Shown: positions 1 through 10,792 of the stretch, piece by piece
Layout of the letters: each line of letters starts with the position of its first letter
Numbering within the stretch: position 1 is the first letter of the stretch
Assembly: GCA_027704905.1 (NCBI GenBank)
Contig: CM051015.1
Coordinates: 17,809,727-17,873,726 of the forward strand
Direction: 5' to 3'
Length of the DNA stretch: 64,000 nucleotides
Source: Muraenolepis orangiensis
Lineage: Eukaryota > Chordata > Actinopteri > Gadiformes > Muraenolepididae
The notes under the pieces: model-generated
Seen by the model: only the letters and a program-made list of their open reading frames with translations
Database searches by the model: none
Told to the model about the DNA's origin: nothing
Position numbers and translations under genes: made by a program

Positions 1-2031
1 CTATACAAAACACGAGCACAGTGGTGGGAGATGGTGAAGGGAAGGACGCAGACTTTCTTTAAAAAAGCAGGAAAAGAAAAAAAGAAGAAACAAAATAGAC
101 GCATGTTGGGGCTGCAAAAAAGACTACAGCGGTATTTCATTTTAACACAGGGGCTGGATTTTAATCCAGAGATAAAAAAAGTAAAAGAAGAGATGCTGAT
201 TTTATCTGAAATAAGAGCCAAAGGAATCATAGTAAGGAGTAAAGAAAGAGAAATAGAAGAAGGGGAAAAGTGCACACGATATTTTTTTAAGAAAGTTATT
301 AACAGGGGGGAGGGGATTCTTAATTTAAAAAAACACAATGGGGAAATGACCAAAACAGTAGACGAAACAAAAGAAGTGATTGAAGGGTTTTATGGGGATT
401 TATATAGTGAAAAAATGGTTTTAGAACAATCGATTGAAAAGATTTTAGAAAAAATAGACAAAAAAATTGACAGTGCCCCCTTTTTAACCCGTGATTTTAC
501 CCTTTTAGAACTGAACAAATGCTTGTGTGGTTTTAAAAGGGGGAAGTCCGCGGGGGAGGATGGGCTCCCGTGTGAGTTTTACTCTACATTTTGGGATATT
601 TTAGCACCCGACCTACTGACTATTTTTACGGAGTTCCGAGGACTAGGCCGACTACCCGACACATTTAGGATAGGGATAGTAAAACTGTTACACAAAAAAG
701 ACGACAAGACAGACTTAAAAAACTGGAGACCCATCACCCTTTTAAACTTTGACTGTAAATTATTTAGTAAGGTTTTAGCAAATAGGATGTCAGTGGTTTT
801 AGGGGACGTGATCCACCCGGATCAAACCTGCGGCATACCGGGGAGAAAGATCACGGACAGCCTCGTACTGATCCGAGACACCATCTGTTACGCGAGAGAC
901 AGAAACATCAGGCTAATAGTCCTCAATTTAGACTTCGAGAAGGCTTTCGATCGGGTCTCGCACCAGTACCTATTTCGGGTACTGCAAAAAATGGGATTCC
1001 CAGAGAGGTACGTAGAGTGGGTGGGATTGCTGTATCGGGACATCAGCAGCAAATTCATGGTTAACGGGCAACTGACAAAAGCAGTCGATTTACACTGCGG
1101 TGTCCGTCAGGGGTGTCCGTTATCTGCTCTCCTCTACGTGACATGCATAGAACCACTCGCCCAGGTATTGAGAAGGGACAAATGGATCACGGGGGTGGGC
1201 ATACCAGGTAGCGGGGGGGAACACGCCAAGTGCTTTTTATACATGGACGACATTAACATTTTATGCACTGACCTTTCATCCCTCGACAGAGCACTGAACC
1301 TGACCGACGACTACGGACTGGCCTCTGGGTCCAAACTCAACCGAGGGAAGACCCAAGCCCTTTTTTATGGACCGTGGGCCGAGACCGACAAGACAGGACT
1401 CCCCCTGACGATCAACACGACAGACATCAAAATACTCGGGGTCAAATTTGACAGGGAGGGGGAGGGGACAAAAAATTGGCCAGACGTGTTAGGGAAAGTT
1501 AGGCAGAGACTGGGCTACTGGGGACTTAGAGGACTGACGATGGAAGGGAAGGTTTTAATCATCAAGGCGGTGATTTTACCTTTGTTTTTATTGATTTGCT
1601 CTGTTTTTATGCCTCCGCGGAGAGTGCTTTTAGAACTCGAACGAGCACTGTTTTATTTCTTGTGGGGGTCCAAATGGGAGAGACTGAAAAGGGACACAAT
1701 GAAAAAAAGAAAAGAAAAAGGGGGTAAAGGAGTCCCGGACCTCCACCTGTTTTTAGGCAGCGCCTACACGGCACTGCATTTTAAACAAGCGACGGCCCCA
1801 TCCGGAAACCACAAAACAACAGCGATGGCACAGTTCTGGATGGGGTCCTACCTAAGGAGATTTCCTTTTTTTAATATAGATTTGAGAAAACCAGTTTCCT
1901 TTAAACTGTCACCATCATATGTTTTTATAAAGAAGTTTTTAAAACATTTTAACCTCGAGGACGAGGTTTTAGATGTTTTGACGAATCACAAGCTTTTAAT
2001 CTCTGTCGTGCAGGAACGGGTGAATGTGTGA
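1..2031 (+). CDS. LINE ORF2 protein, reverse transcriptase part, C-terminally truncated
   Basis: The frame is open from base 1 and enters from outside the window; the first ATG at 31 is internal. It encodes the linker between endonuclease and reverse transcriptase, then the reverse transcriptase. Counting from the ATG at 31, the motif GEDGLP lies near residue 171, the box A acidic residues in LDFEKAFD near 301-307, RQGCPLS follows, and the catalytic YMDD is at 404-407 (bases 1240-1251). The enzyme primes reverse transcription of LINE RNA at a nicked U2 gene. Copy B has about 200 more C-terminal residues with a CCHC-like segment; here the frame ends early at a deletion junction after LISVVQER. 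No frameshift is seen, unlike copy B. Confidence 0.9.
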   Translation, partial: LYKTRAQWWEMVKGRTQTFFKKAGKEKKKKQNRRMLGLQKRLQRYFILTQGLDFNPEIKKVKEEMLILSEIRAKGIIVRSKEREIEEGEKCTRYFFKKVINRGEGILNLKKHNGEMTKTVDETKEVIEGFYGDLYSEKMVLEQSIEKILEKIDKKIDSAPFLTRDFTLLELNKCLCGFKRGKSAGEDGLPCEFYSTFWDILAPDLLTIFTEFRGLGRLPDTFRIGIVKLLHKKDDKTDLKNWRPITLLNFDCKLFSKVLANRMSVVLGDVIHPDQTCGIPGRKITDSLVLIRDTICYARDRNIRLIVLNLDFEKAFDRVSHQYLFRVLQKMGFPERYVEWVGLLYRDISSKFMVNGQLTKAVDLHCGVRQGCPLSALLYVTCIEPLAQVLRRDKWITGVGIPGSGGEHAKCFLYMDDINILCTDLSSLDRALNLTDDYGLASGSKLNRGKTQALFYGPWAETDKTGLPLTINTTDIKILGVKFDREGEGTKNWPDVLGKVRQRLGYWGLRGLTMEGKVLIIKAVILPLFLLICSVFMPPRRVLLELERALFYFLWGSKWERLKRDTMKKRKEKGGKGVPDLHLFLGSAYTALHFKQATAPSGNHKTTAMAQFWMGSYLRRFPFFNIDLRKPVSFKLSPSYVFIKKFLKHFNLEDEVLDVLTNHKLLISVVQERVNV

Positions 2032-2066
2032 CAATAAAACTTTTTTCCAAAAAAAATAAATAAAAA
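1..2066 (+). mobile_element. Keno-like U2-specific LINE, copy A (5' end outside window)
   Basis: This is a non-LTR retrotransposon of Tx1/L1-like type. It ends in a short A-rich tail that joins directly to U2 snRNA sequence at nucleotide 39 of the gene. The same join is seen at the minus-strand copy 27781-33071, so the insertion is sequence specific; Keno is the Tx1-clade family known from fish U2 genes. Compared with copy B, about 0.9 kb of the ORF2 C-terminus and 3' UTR is missing between roughly 2017 and 2021, while the last ~45 bases, including GTGACAATAAAAC, are kept. This copy is therefore internally deleted at its 3' end. The 5' part lies before position 1. Confidence 0.9.
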
Positions 2067-2218
2067 TCTGTTCTTATCAGTTTAATATCTGATACGTCCC
2101 CTACCCGGGGACCATATATTAAATTGATTTTTGGAACTGGGAGATGGAATAGGGGCTTGCTCCGTCCACTCCACGCATCGACCTGGTATTGCAGTACCTC
2201 CAGGAACGGTGCACCCCC
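2067..2218 (+). pseudogene. RNU2: U2 snRNA gene, 3' part (nt 39 to end), interrupted by Keno A
   Basis: The sequence starts TCTGTTCTTATCAG, contains TTTAATATCTGATACGTCCC and the stem-loop III/IV region, and ends in GGTGCACCCCC, matching vertebrate U2. It includes the Sm-site region and both 3' stem-loops. The first 38 nucleotides, with the branch-site recognition sequence, are replaced by the LINE, so this locus cannot make U2. The U2 3' flank that follows matches the intact gene at 37078-37267. Confidence 0.95.
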
Positions 2219-2972
2219 TAAACATGTGAAAGTAAATAATATTATCTACAACATATAATCTATTTTAGTTTTAAACCATAAACTCGGGATCACCAATAAA
2301 TCATGAGAAATTATATTTCTATTGAATAGCCCACGGCATGGGTCGGCAACAGGCGGCCCGCGGGTCATTCGCGGTCCGCCAACAATAATATTTGACCTGG
2401 AAGATTATTTTAAAAATATTATTTAGAGATTTTTTTATTATTATTTTTATTTTACAATATCGGACCGACAGTCGCACATATAGGCTATAATGTCCGAACC
2501 GCGGGCCGACACAATTTGTTTGTCTTGTCTGATCGGTCCGGCCCATAAAACAGGTAGATCGGCCCATTGCAGGACCCCCCGTCAACGTTCGTCGCTGATC
2601 GCTGATCGCTCAGCACCCCCCCCCCCACCCCAACGCTCATCGCGCAGTTTGATCAATTGTGGTGGGCCGGTCCGGAGCACTCCGCGTTGCATCTCCTCAG
2701 TCACTCAGTTATGTCACGGTCACATGCAGGACCGAGTGTTGTTAATGAAATCAATCGTCGATGTCGTCAAAAGAAAATGAACAAATATAAACGCGTAGGG
2801 CCTGACGTCCATATATGGACTCCCATGATACATAGCGAGTTAACTAATAAGTACTGGTAATCATTTGACGTGTAGATATAGTATCAATTGAATTGTTCAA
2901 CATACGATTGTGAAGAGCTGAGTGTGTCGAGTTCAACTTTACGCCATCCACAATACATATATTTCATCAATC
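2219..2972 (+). other. U2-U5 intergenic flank with a hAT-like GC-rich repeat
   Basis: No gene is seen. Just after U2 there is a TGAAAG/TAATAA stretch that could act as the snRNA 3' box. A GC-rich block around 2338-2680 begins GGGTCGGCAACAGGCGGCCC, reminiscent of hAT transposon termini, and has a poly-C tract near 2611-2633. The same block is found at 27170-27520 (reverse) and 37385-37760. Confidence 0.4.
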
Positions 2973-2993
2973 AAACCGTCACCAAGAGTGGTA
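2973..2993 (+). promoter_or_regulatory. Putative proximal sequence element (PSE) of U5
   Basis: A 21-base block starting AAACCG lies 63 to 43 bases before the U5 start. The intact U2 gene has a block of the same length at -61 to -41, with 13 of 21 positions identical (AAACCG at the left; A, G, A, T, G, T, A near the right). This is the position where snRNA genes carry the PSE bound by SNAPc. The pairing of motif and spacing in two different snRNA genes is the support. Confidence 0.6.
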
Positions 2994-3035
2994 AGCAGGG
3001 CAATCGCTTCCCATTCGCACGTATCATTCGGCAGT

Positions 3036-3151
3036 ACACTCTTGTTTCTCTTCAGATCGCATAAATCTTTCGCCTTTTACTAAAGATTTCCGTGGAGAGG
3101 AACATTATGAGTATCAACAAATTTTTTGATGCTCTGCCGCAAGGCGGGGCT
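3036..3151 (+). ncRNA. RNU5: U5 spliceosomal snRNA
   Basis: The sequence contains the invariant U5 loop I CGCCTTTTACTAAAG inside its stem (AAATCTTT and AAAGATTT), followed by CCGTGGAGAGGAAC. It then has an Sm site of the AATTTTTTG type and a 3' stem-loop around GCCGCAAGGC. U5 contacts exon ends in the spliceosome. About 116 nt matches the family length. The start was set by alignment to the U5 5' end, and the PSE-like element lies at the expected distance upstream. No disabling change is seen, so it may be functional. Confidence 0.93.
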
Positions 3152-4617
3152 TTCTATTCATGTTAAAAAATAAAGGTTTCATTGTAAGATCCTTACGTCC
3201 TTTGAGCGGAGAACACTAATTAATGTTGCTCCAATTTCGCGATTCTGTATAAAGTGCATTGCGCACTCTTTATTCACCCCCACAGTATGAATTATTCGTA
3301 ACAGTAGAGGTAGAACTTCACAATACCTACTAATAGTGATACGCGGTGGACATCTACATCTACTATACAGCTTTCTTTAATGTTTAAAGACCAGGCCTTG
3401 TGCAAGGGCTACATGCACAAGCACTTCCGCGTGTTCACCGGATTTGTATGACGACCAAAACCCCATCAAGCAAGTTGGATAAAGGTTGTCAATTGTATGC
3501 GGCGTCATACATACACAACTAGGAAGGTAAGAAACCGATTGTTAACTGACTGACTAACGCTAACGACACTTATCTGTTGTTTGATTCAGTGTCCAATAAA
3601 GACGGGCTGTCAGGGCAGGTGGCGAGAGCCTTGTGCTACAGGACAATGAGGAAGAGTGAGACACCACACAGTTTAAGTGGAGGCAGGAAGCTGTGTAACG
3701 TTGTTCATCCTTGTTCAGTGGAGCATTATAGCGCAGTTTATTCCTAAAGACTCACCAACTTGAATGTTTGCTCCCTGCACATTGGTCAGATAGTTTGATC
3801 AAGTTAATAAGGATAAGGTGGGTGTTTGGGTGATCAGAAACATTCACATAAGGTAACACTGCTAATATACACCATCTAAGGCATAATAGTTATCAAGGAA
3901 GGTTATTCAAGTTAGTTTGAGTAGGGAGAGAATGTAAAGCTAAGCATTTAGGAGGGTAGGCATCGTCTTGGAGCATGGTTCAGTAACAATAACAATAACT
4001 GTTCTACTCATAATAACCTACATGCTCTTTTCCATGAAGCAGAGGGTATATTTCTAATTGTTTTCTCTTTCTTCTTAGATTCCGCTCTGTGATTCATGGC
4101 CAGTGGTGTTGACACAGCCGATGCTCCTGTGTGGCCGGCAGTGTTGTGTGCAATCACAGAGTGGCATTGCTGTTCCAAACAGGTGTGCAACGATTACACA
4201 TGGATCCGCAAAGATCAATTAGAGAAAAAGCTGACCATTTATTGTTCTACATATACATGCCAAGATACCCGTCTTTGATAAATGAACATGAGCAAAACCC
4301 AGGTTCTTTGATGAAAGATTGGAATGACAAAATGTTATAAAATATTTGATTACAGTTCCTTTTTCAATCATGTTTTTTTTGCCAATATGCTAATAGTTTA
4401 ATATGATATATGTACAATATGTTACAATGTTCATTTTTACAAATCTATACAAATTATTTTACGTTCAACAACAGTTTGCTTTGAAATCGATTTACAAAAA
4501 GACACGTCAGTCATTAATTAAATACAAAGTAAATACAATCATACACGGTCACCCAAATAATGTTAGCTGTAACAACTAAGCCAATGTCTCATCTCGTATG
4601 ACACAGGCTGCAGCGGT
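3152..4617. other. U5 downstream flank, no gene recognised
   Basis: I see no coding or RNA gene. The GTTAAAAAATAAAG stretch right after U5 may be its 3' box. The short hairpin-like AAAGTGCATTGCGCACTCTTT lies near 3255-3276. A spliced-looking segment near 4040-4340 (pyrimidine tract then AG at 4078) has only short frames. The segment is repeated at 38199-39694. Most of it (2821-4160) is missing from the right palindrome arm. Confidence 0.5.
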
Positions 4618-4722
4618 CACGCAGTAGGCACATTCACTTTGTTTTATTAAGACTTACGATATGATTCTTTAATAAAGAATCATATCGTAAGTCTTAATAA
4701 AACAAAGAGTGCCTACTGCGTG
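4618..4722. repeat. Near-perfect hairpin palindrome
   Basis: The core 4637-4707 has two perfect 34-base arms (starting CTTTGTTTTATTAAGAC) around a 3-base loop. Outer arms (CACGCAGTAGGC and its complement) extend it to about 105 bases with a small bulge. The same structure is present at 25564-25668 and 39695-39799. It resembles a foldback MITE, but no target duplication was found. Confidence 0.85.
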
Positions 4723-5522
4723 CCTACAGAGCTGCCAAGTCTCACCCTTTGAGAGTGAGAGTCACGCACTTAACCTCTTCTCACGCCACACTTGCCATTT
4801 CACACGCTTTTTTCCCCCTCTCACTACTTTATAATAATTTTTTTATTTAATTATATATTTCCATAACTTGTTGCTTGATGCTTGCCGTAGTTCGAGTCAG
4901 GGACAGGGTGAGCCCGCCCTATTCTGCCCCCGATTGGCTGACCGAGATATGTGATAACCAATCATCAGCCCTCGAGGCTAAATCTAACCAACCCAACGAA
5001 TGGCACCACGTATACAAACCAATCAGAGGCAGCTTAGGGCGGGTCATTGCGTCTCTATCCTATGAAGAACAACCTGAATCTAACTATGAGAACAACACTT
5101 ATGGTGGAGAAATCGAAAAGTAAACGTGAAACGTCTGTCAGCACATGACTGAAATGTTTACAAACACATTATTTTTACAAATATTTTTATTTTTGATTAA
5201 GTCAACGGTGAGACTTAAAGTTCCACAGGCTGCTGGTGAGCAGTGTGGCAGGTTGCTGCAGTGGGTTTAACAACAAACAACCATGACTAATAGCAGTGTT
5301 AGTTAAATCATCATGTATGTGCGTGTGTGAGCTAATGGATACTTACTATGAGCTATGGGAATTGACAGTACTGTACCTGTGCTGTTTGCATTTCTGTCTC
5401 ATAAAATATTCAATCAATCAAACAGTAACATGTAGCTATCTTTTGAGACTGGATCATTCATTCCTTAACTGTATACTTCGATTTCTGTCTGATGTTGGTC
5501 TGTTAGTTTGAAAGTCTGAAAG
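4723..5522. other. Upstream region of hAT-like element, no gene recognised
   Basis: It contains AT-rich sequence, CCAAT-type words and short frames only. By position it is probably the 5' non-coding part of the BED-domain transposon fragment that follows. The third copy (39800-40483) lacks two short segments present here. Confidence 0.35.
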
Positions 5523-6520
5523 ATGTCGGGTAAGAAGAAGAAGCAGCAGAGGGATCTGCTGCCATTCTGGGCCGTGGAGGGTCAACCACCCCCTGCCAAA
5601 CTTGCCAGGTCAGAGGAAACAGTGGAGGAGGCTTTGGATCTCTCAGTGAATGACAGAGCGGAGGAAAATCAGAGTCCAGAGGGCACAGAGAATGAGACCG
5701 CAGAGGACACAGAGGATGACGATGTAGAAGAGATTGAGGCTCCAGAGGACACGGAGGATGAGAGCGAAGAGCCAGCAGAGGAGACGCTGGAGATGAGAGT
5801 AGAAACAGGGGAAAAGCAGAGGGCTAAGAGTGGAGCAGCCACCTACAGGTGCACTTTTAAAAGGGAGTGGACAGCAGAATGGCCATTCATCACTCTAGGC
5901 ACCACCACCTCCTACTATTGGTGCTCTATATGCAGACATGAGAACAGCTGTGCCCATCAAGGAAAGGCAGATGTCATCAGGCATATAAAAAGCAAAGGGC
6001 AGCGTGCCAAAGAACAGGCAATACAGTCAACAACCACGATTGCACCTTATTATGCCCGTGGATGGATGGATGGACAAACTGTCACAAATGCCTTGTCTAA
6101 CATGTTCATTTGGACAGTTTTTATTTAGGTTTATTGTTGTATGTAATTGTGTTTTTCTAGGGACCTTGAGTCGGCAATACATGCATTTATTCAATCCAAA
6201 AACACTTTTTCAGTTTTATGGAATGTTTTTACATGATTTGCTCTTTGATTTCCCCCTTTCTGTTGCAGACAATGAGAGCTGAGGTAAAGGTGGCAGTGTC
6301 AATGGTCCAACACAATGTGCCATTTGCAGTAGCACATCACTTCAGCCCATTGCTAAAAGAATGCTTCAAAGATTCCCGACTGCACAGAACTACAAGTGTG
6401 CCCGCACAAAAACAATGTGCATAATAAATTAAGCAGTGGCCCCACATTTTAGAAAGGAACTGGTCATGAAGATGAGGACCAATCCTTTCACATTGATCAC
6501 AGATGGATCAAATGATACAG
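5523..6520 (+). pseudogene. hAT-type transposase, N-terminal BED zinc-finger exons (left-arm copy)
   Basis: Exon 1 begins MSGKKKKQQRD and has an acidic low-complexity region. It then has a BED/TTF-type zinc finger with WCSIC followed by HQGKADVIRHIKSKG, giving the C-x2-C and H-x4-H ligands that bind transposon ends. A second exon starts at 6269 after a TGTTGCAG acceptor and runs to a GT donor at 6521; its end encodes TLITDGSNDTG, a hAT motif. The catalytic RNase-H fold is absent. This copy has lost one C near 6373 and also shares a one-base insertion near 6430 with the other copies. It is non-functional. Confidence 0.75.
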
Positions 6521-7195
6521 GTCATTACACTTTCCAGCACCCATTTTAGATATATTATTAATCACAGAACACACACACATACAGACAATTTCAGTCTGAT
6601 GTGTACCCTAATCTGACATATATGTACCATATCGTTGCAGGAAGAGAGAAGATGAACCCACTCACTGTGCGGCAGTGGTGAAGCGTCAGGGCCTTCAAGG
6701 TATTCAGAGAAGACCCTGGAACTCGAAAAAAAAAAAAAAAAAAAAAAAAACGAACTCGAATTAATTGTATTAATAAAATGTAATACAATTTAATAACATT
6801 TAATAAAATTTAAATAAAATGAATAAATGAGAATCGTATCTGTGTTATATTACAGTGTTACGTTGATTTGTTTGTCTTTCTCGGTCCATGCACGACGCAT
6901 TTGAGTGGTTTTGTGTTGGAAAAACAATGCAACCAATCAGATATTTTTCTGGGTTGCTGGGAAGAATATCCTTCAACAAAAGTATTCCCGCTGCATTGGC
7001 CCTTAGACTGAATGAGAGCGTACGTTTGGATTGACAATTTGATCAACCAATCATATCGTGATTTGTAGCCAATGGGCGTATTCTTTTGGATTTCCCCGCA
7101 GCTCAATACGGAGCTCGAAGGTGCAAGGTGGTGGCTGGCGCGAGAGTGGATCTAGCGTAGTGTTACGTTTTCTACGTTGTTTTTTTTACGTCAAA
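6521..7195. other. Transposon remnant with poly(A) tract, no gene recognised
   Basis: A possible third exon follows an acceptor near 6640 but stays open for only about 30 codons. An A25-like tract at 6726-6750 and TTTAATAAA-rich sequence follow. The third copy lacks the A tract at the equivalent site (around 41777). Several CCAAT/ATTGG words before 7196 suggest an old promoter. Confidence 0.35.
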
Positions 7196-7432
7196 ATGGC
7201 AACAGGTGAAGATGATGTCGTTGCGGATTTATTGTCTGAACCATTTTCAAGACGACCATTTAATGTTAAGATGGACATTATTAAAAAAGGCCGTCCAACA
7301 CCTGACAATCTGGAGCTGACTCAAGTCGTTAAAGCAGGCTATGTTCGCCATTTTCAGAGTAGCAACTGGGAACGAGTGTTGTTGTTTGGGACCGACAAGA
7401 GAGCAGGGAATTGGAACTTATTTTGGATCTGA
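7196..7432 (+). pseudogene. Fragment of second hAT-like transposase (N-terminus), left arm
   Basis: A 78-codon frame starts MATGEDDVVADLL and contains GRPTPDNLELTQ and FQSSNWERV. This resembles the N-terminal TTF-type region of ZMYM1-like hAT transposases, which usually continue with a WLT...CW segment. Here that segment is skipped and the frame ends soon after. The start ATG at 7196 was preferred to the upstream in-frame ATG at 7058 because only the downstream part looks like protein. Equal copies lie at 22859-23095 (-) and 42235-42471 (+). Confidence 0.55.
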
Positions 7433-7695
7433 AAAGCGATCATCTTTATGACCTGATGGTGGTCGAACAATTCATCCAGAAGGACAGGAGAATGGATTTG
7501 GTCTTTAAGTGAACATCATTGGTGAGTGACACTCATTTGTCTTTGCTGGTTTTGTCTCAGTGTTGCGTCTCGTTGAGCTGGTTGTTGCATTTTGTTTCCA
7601 CACACTTGTTGACTGATTAGTTAATGGCTGACTTGGGTTTGTTAAGCATTGTTGTGCATTTGAATTGAGAGTTTGGACTTGATCTTTCTTTGCAT
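7433..7695. other. Short non-coding spacer
   Basis: Continuation of the hAT-like remnant, with no coding signal seen. Confidence 0.3.
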
Positions 7696-7913
7696 CGCTT
7701 AACGTGAAAAGACTTGACGTAACTAAGAGTTACAAAACCGCGACCAATAATCACCTAATTGGCATATGTCATTAGCACTTTCACCTTTTCACTTTCATTT
7801 TGACAGGTGAAAGTGCTAATGACAAGACATATGCCAGAGACATTTGGTGATTATTGATCGCTATTTTGGAACTTAAAGTTCCAAAGTTACGTTAAGCCTT
7901 TTCACGTGAAGCG
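7696..7913. mobile_element. Foldback MITE (left-arm copy)
   Basis: About 218 bases form a long imperfect palindrome. The left end CGCTTAACGTGAAAAG pairs with the right end CTTTTCACGTGAAGCG, and the inner arms GTGAAAGTGCTAATGACA also pair. Copies are at 22378-22595 and 42732-42949. No clear target duplication was found. Confidence 0.75.
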
Positions 7914-8143
7914 TGTTAGACTGTCCCTTTCACCGATAGCCTGTGTGTGTGGTGGTCTGTGGTGGTCTGTTACTTCACTACATGGACACTGCTTTACAAC
8001 TATGGTCCACTTGGGAATTGGCTGCGACAATCTGATCTGCCTAAATGATATAAGGCATAAAGTGACTCCTCCGTGACGTCCGTCTGACTAGAACAACTGA
8101 ATTTTCGAATGGTGGTGGTGATGGTGGGGGTGGTGGTCTACAG

Positions 8144-8481
8144 CAGGGGTTCCCAAAGTGGGGGTCGCGGGACCCCGAGGGGGGGGGGGGGGGGCGCGGG
8201 ACCCCGAGGGGGGGGGGGGGGTCGCGAGATGATTTCAGAATCCTCTTGATGTGACCATGAGGTTTTTATTGTTAATAATAACGTGTGCATAGATATTTTT
8301 ATATATGTATGACGAATAAAGGAATTTTGATTCCGACAGATTCACGACAGTATCATTTGCAGCTGAAAAAAAAGCCCCACACAATTTTCAATATCACGAT
8401 CCAGTCCCTCCGGTGATAGTGGGGGGGGGGGGGGGGTCTGTTATGTTGGGGGTCGCGGGCTGAAAAGTTGGGGAACCCCTG
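8144..8481. mobile_element. hAT MITE with 8-bp target duplication (left arm)
   Basis: The ends are CAGGGGTTCCCAAAGTGG and its near complement GTTGGGGAACCCCTG. They are flanked on both sides by GTCTACAG (8136-8143 and 8482-8489), the 8-bp duplication expected of hAT elements. The interior has long G runs and no coding capacity. It is at the same site in the other two arms. Confidence 0.88.
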
Positions 8482-8522
8482 GTCTACAGAAGGTCCAGTT
8501 GTGATAGACACGCTTCGCCACT

Positions 8523-8524
<2 letters not shown>

Positions 8525-8610
<86 letters not shown>
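8525..8610. repeat. (TA)n microsatellite
   Basis: About 43 uninterrupted TA units. The tract length differs in the other arms (21709-21768; 43530-43614). Confidence 0.98.
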
Positions 8611-8613
<3 letters not shown>

Positions 8614-8717
8614 GTAAGTGAGTATTTAACAGGTAGTGATCAGTTATTGAAAGCAGGATAAATATGTATAAATGTAAACGTATATACAAGTGAGCATATA
8701 TAAATGTATGGCATATA

Positions 8718-10169
8718 CCGTATTGACCCGAATATAAGACGACCCCGATTATAAGACGACCCCTCTTTTTCAAGACTCATTTTTGTAAAAAAAAAATTAC
8801 ATTTTTTTGAAGACCAAATCTTTTTTTTTTGGAAAATAATGATAACACACATTGTGTTCAAATGTGCCTAACTTGGCAAACAAAAACAAAACAGGCTAGA
8901 TAGATTGCAATGAAACAGTAGTGCAATAAAACAGTAGAGCAATAAAACAGAACATCAGTCTATTGGTCACGTCACGTCTTCTCATTCAGCTCGTCTTCTA
9001 CATCGCTGGTTGTTCCTCTCACTCCCGCTATCGTCACTCACGTTGTCTGCTCCCCGTCTCCTCCCACATCACGTCATCCTCGCTGTCTCCTCCCACATCA
9101 CGTCATCCTCGCTGCCATCCATGGCATACGCAGCATTTCTTAAACCCATTAATGCTTTCTGGGGAAACGTCAGCCCATGCTTGCAAGATCCATTCACAGA
9201 GCAAACGTACTGCAGGCTTTTGGATTTTTCCAGACGGTGTCAGTGCGTGATTAGCAGCCAGGAGCCACTCTGTGGATCTCTTGTGCAGATGAACCTTGAA
9301 TGGTTTGTTAACGACCACATCCAACACCTGCAGCTGGCTTGTCATTCCGCCCGGTATGATCACTAGGTCACCATTCAACTCTTTCACTTGCTTTTTGACT
9401 GGCGTTTTGAAGTGTCCACGGAAAGCATCCAGAATCAACATGTTCCTCTTCTTTCTGAGTCCCCCACGCCGTCTGCCCCACACCACCTTGAGCCAGTCCA
9501 CCACAAGCTCCGTCTCCATCCAGCCCTTTGCCTGGGCACCTACCATAATCCCCCACGTACGGGGCGCGTTAACATGACCGTTACTCGGCTCTTCTCGTTT
9601 CCAGTAGATCAGTAGATCACTGATTTGTCGCCTTTCTTATGCACAGTGACAGATGTTGGCATGTCAAAATACACAGGCGTTTGATCAACATTGCCCATCT
9701 GATCAAGGGGGTATGAGTGCTTCTTCCTTAACTTGATCACATATCGCTGATAAGACAGTAGCTTCTCTCTGGAGTCTGAGGGCAGGCGCTGGGCTTGTCC
9801 TGCGTCGCAATGACAGGTGTTTGATGTCTGCTTCGTTTATCACCATTATCTTAAAATTGGCATCGTAACTTCGTCTCTCCTGTTTATTAACTTGCCCTAC
9901 TTTTGAGCCACTTTTTTCAAGTTGGTCGCTGTGTCTCTCCATTTCTATCTCTCCAGGTAACTGTTTTTATGTACTGTTACTTTAAGACTTTGAGTTACTT
10001 TAAGTGTCGCGCGGTGTCTCGGAACACTCGTTTGGCGCGATCTGTTGTTGCGCAATTACATGTGCAATTACGGTACATCGAAAAGTGTAAACCCCGATTA
10101 TAAGACGACCCCTCTTTTTCAGATTTTTTTCTAGGAAAAAAAACTCGTCTTATATTCGGGTCAATACGG
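8718..10169 (-). mobile_element. pogo/Tigger-type transposon, family 1, left-arm-only insertion
   Basis: Terminal repeats begin CCGTATTGACCCGAATATAA and end in the complement, flanked by TA on each side (8716-8717, 10170-10171). TA duplication is the rule for Tc1/mariner-pogo elements. The right arm (near 21598) and third arm (near 43713) have the uninterrupted empty site, so this copy inserted after the arms duplicated. The interior encodes a broken transposase on the minus strand. Confidence 0.9.
9103..9942 (-). pseudogene. Broken pogo/Tigger transposase of family-1 element
   Basis: Read on the minus strand, an N-terminal piece (from 9942) has a CENP-B-like DNA-binding start, RRSYDANFKIMVINEAD. 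Around 9690-9620 a segment has the first catalytic aspartate (VDQTPVYFDMP). From 9546 down to 9103 comes MLILDAFRGH with the second aspartate and LQVLDVVVNKPFK with the third. The pieces lie in different frames, so no full protein is made. The likely role was cut-and-paste transposition. Confidence 0.8.
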
Positions 10170-10171
10170 TA

Positions 10172-10790
10172 TATATGTATATACAGGGGTAGGAGCAGTT
10201 CTATCAACAGATTTAAATATATATGGCAGGTACAGTAAACAGGTATCTTAGTAATAAATATGTAAACTATAGAGAGGTAGGTAGTTGTGATACAGTTTTT
10301 TTACAGTTAGTCAAAGACATTGGTTGGCTGATCTTTGACTTCTCTGGTCATTAGTTGTTCACCAAGCGGACCATCCGCTGAGGTGTCACCATAAAGCTTA
10401 CCATTCTCCATTTAAAAAAAATGATATATATATATTTTTTAATTATAATTATATATATATAATTATAAAAATATATTTATATAATTATTAATTATAAAAA
10501 TATAATTAATAATTATATTTTAACGTGAAGTTATAGCCTACCGTCACCTGTTGTGTGTCGTGTCGTGTCGTCTGCTACGTGCTTTTACGTGATCGACGTA
10601 AACCAGTTGACGTCAACGTCGTTGTCGTGGTAACTGTACACATTGCCTACTGGAGTAACCGGTGCCAATTCATCCAAGTCTCTTTCCTGTTGAACTACAG
10701 TACAGGTTCGAACCGTTTCAAACTTAAAAAAGTTAATGTGTATTTTTATACACTAAGTATAAAACTAAAACACTATCTGTGATACTGTAT
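10172..10790. repeat. AT-rich, partly self-complementary stretch; no gene
   Basis: 10418-10520 consists almost only of A and T with nested ATAATTATA-type inverted repeats. The rest shows no gene. The block is shared with the other two arms. Confidence 0.5.
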
Positions 10791-10792
10791 GC

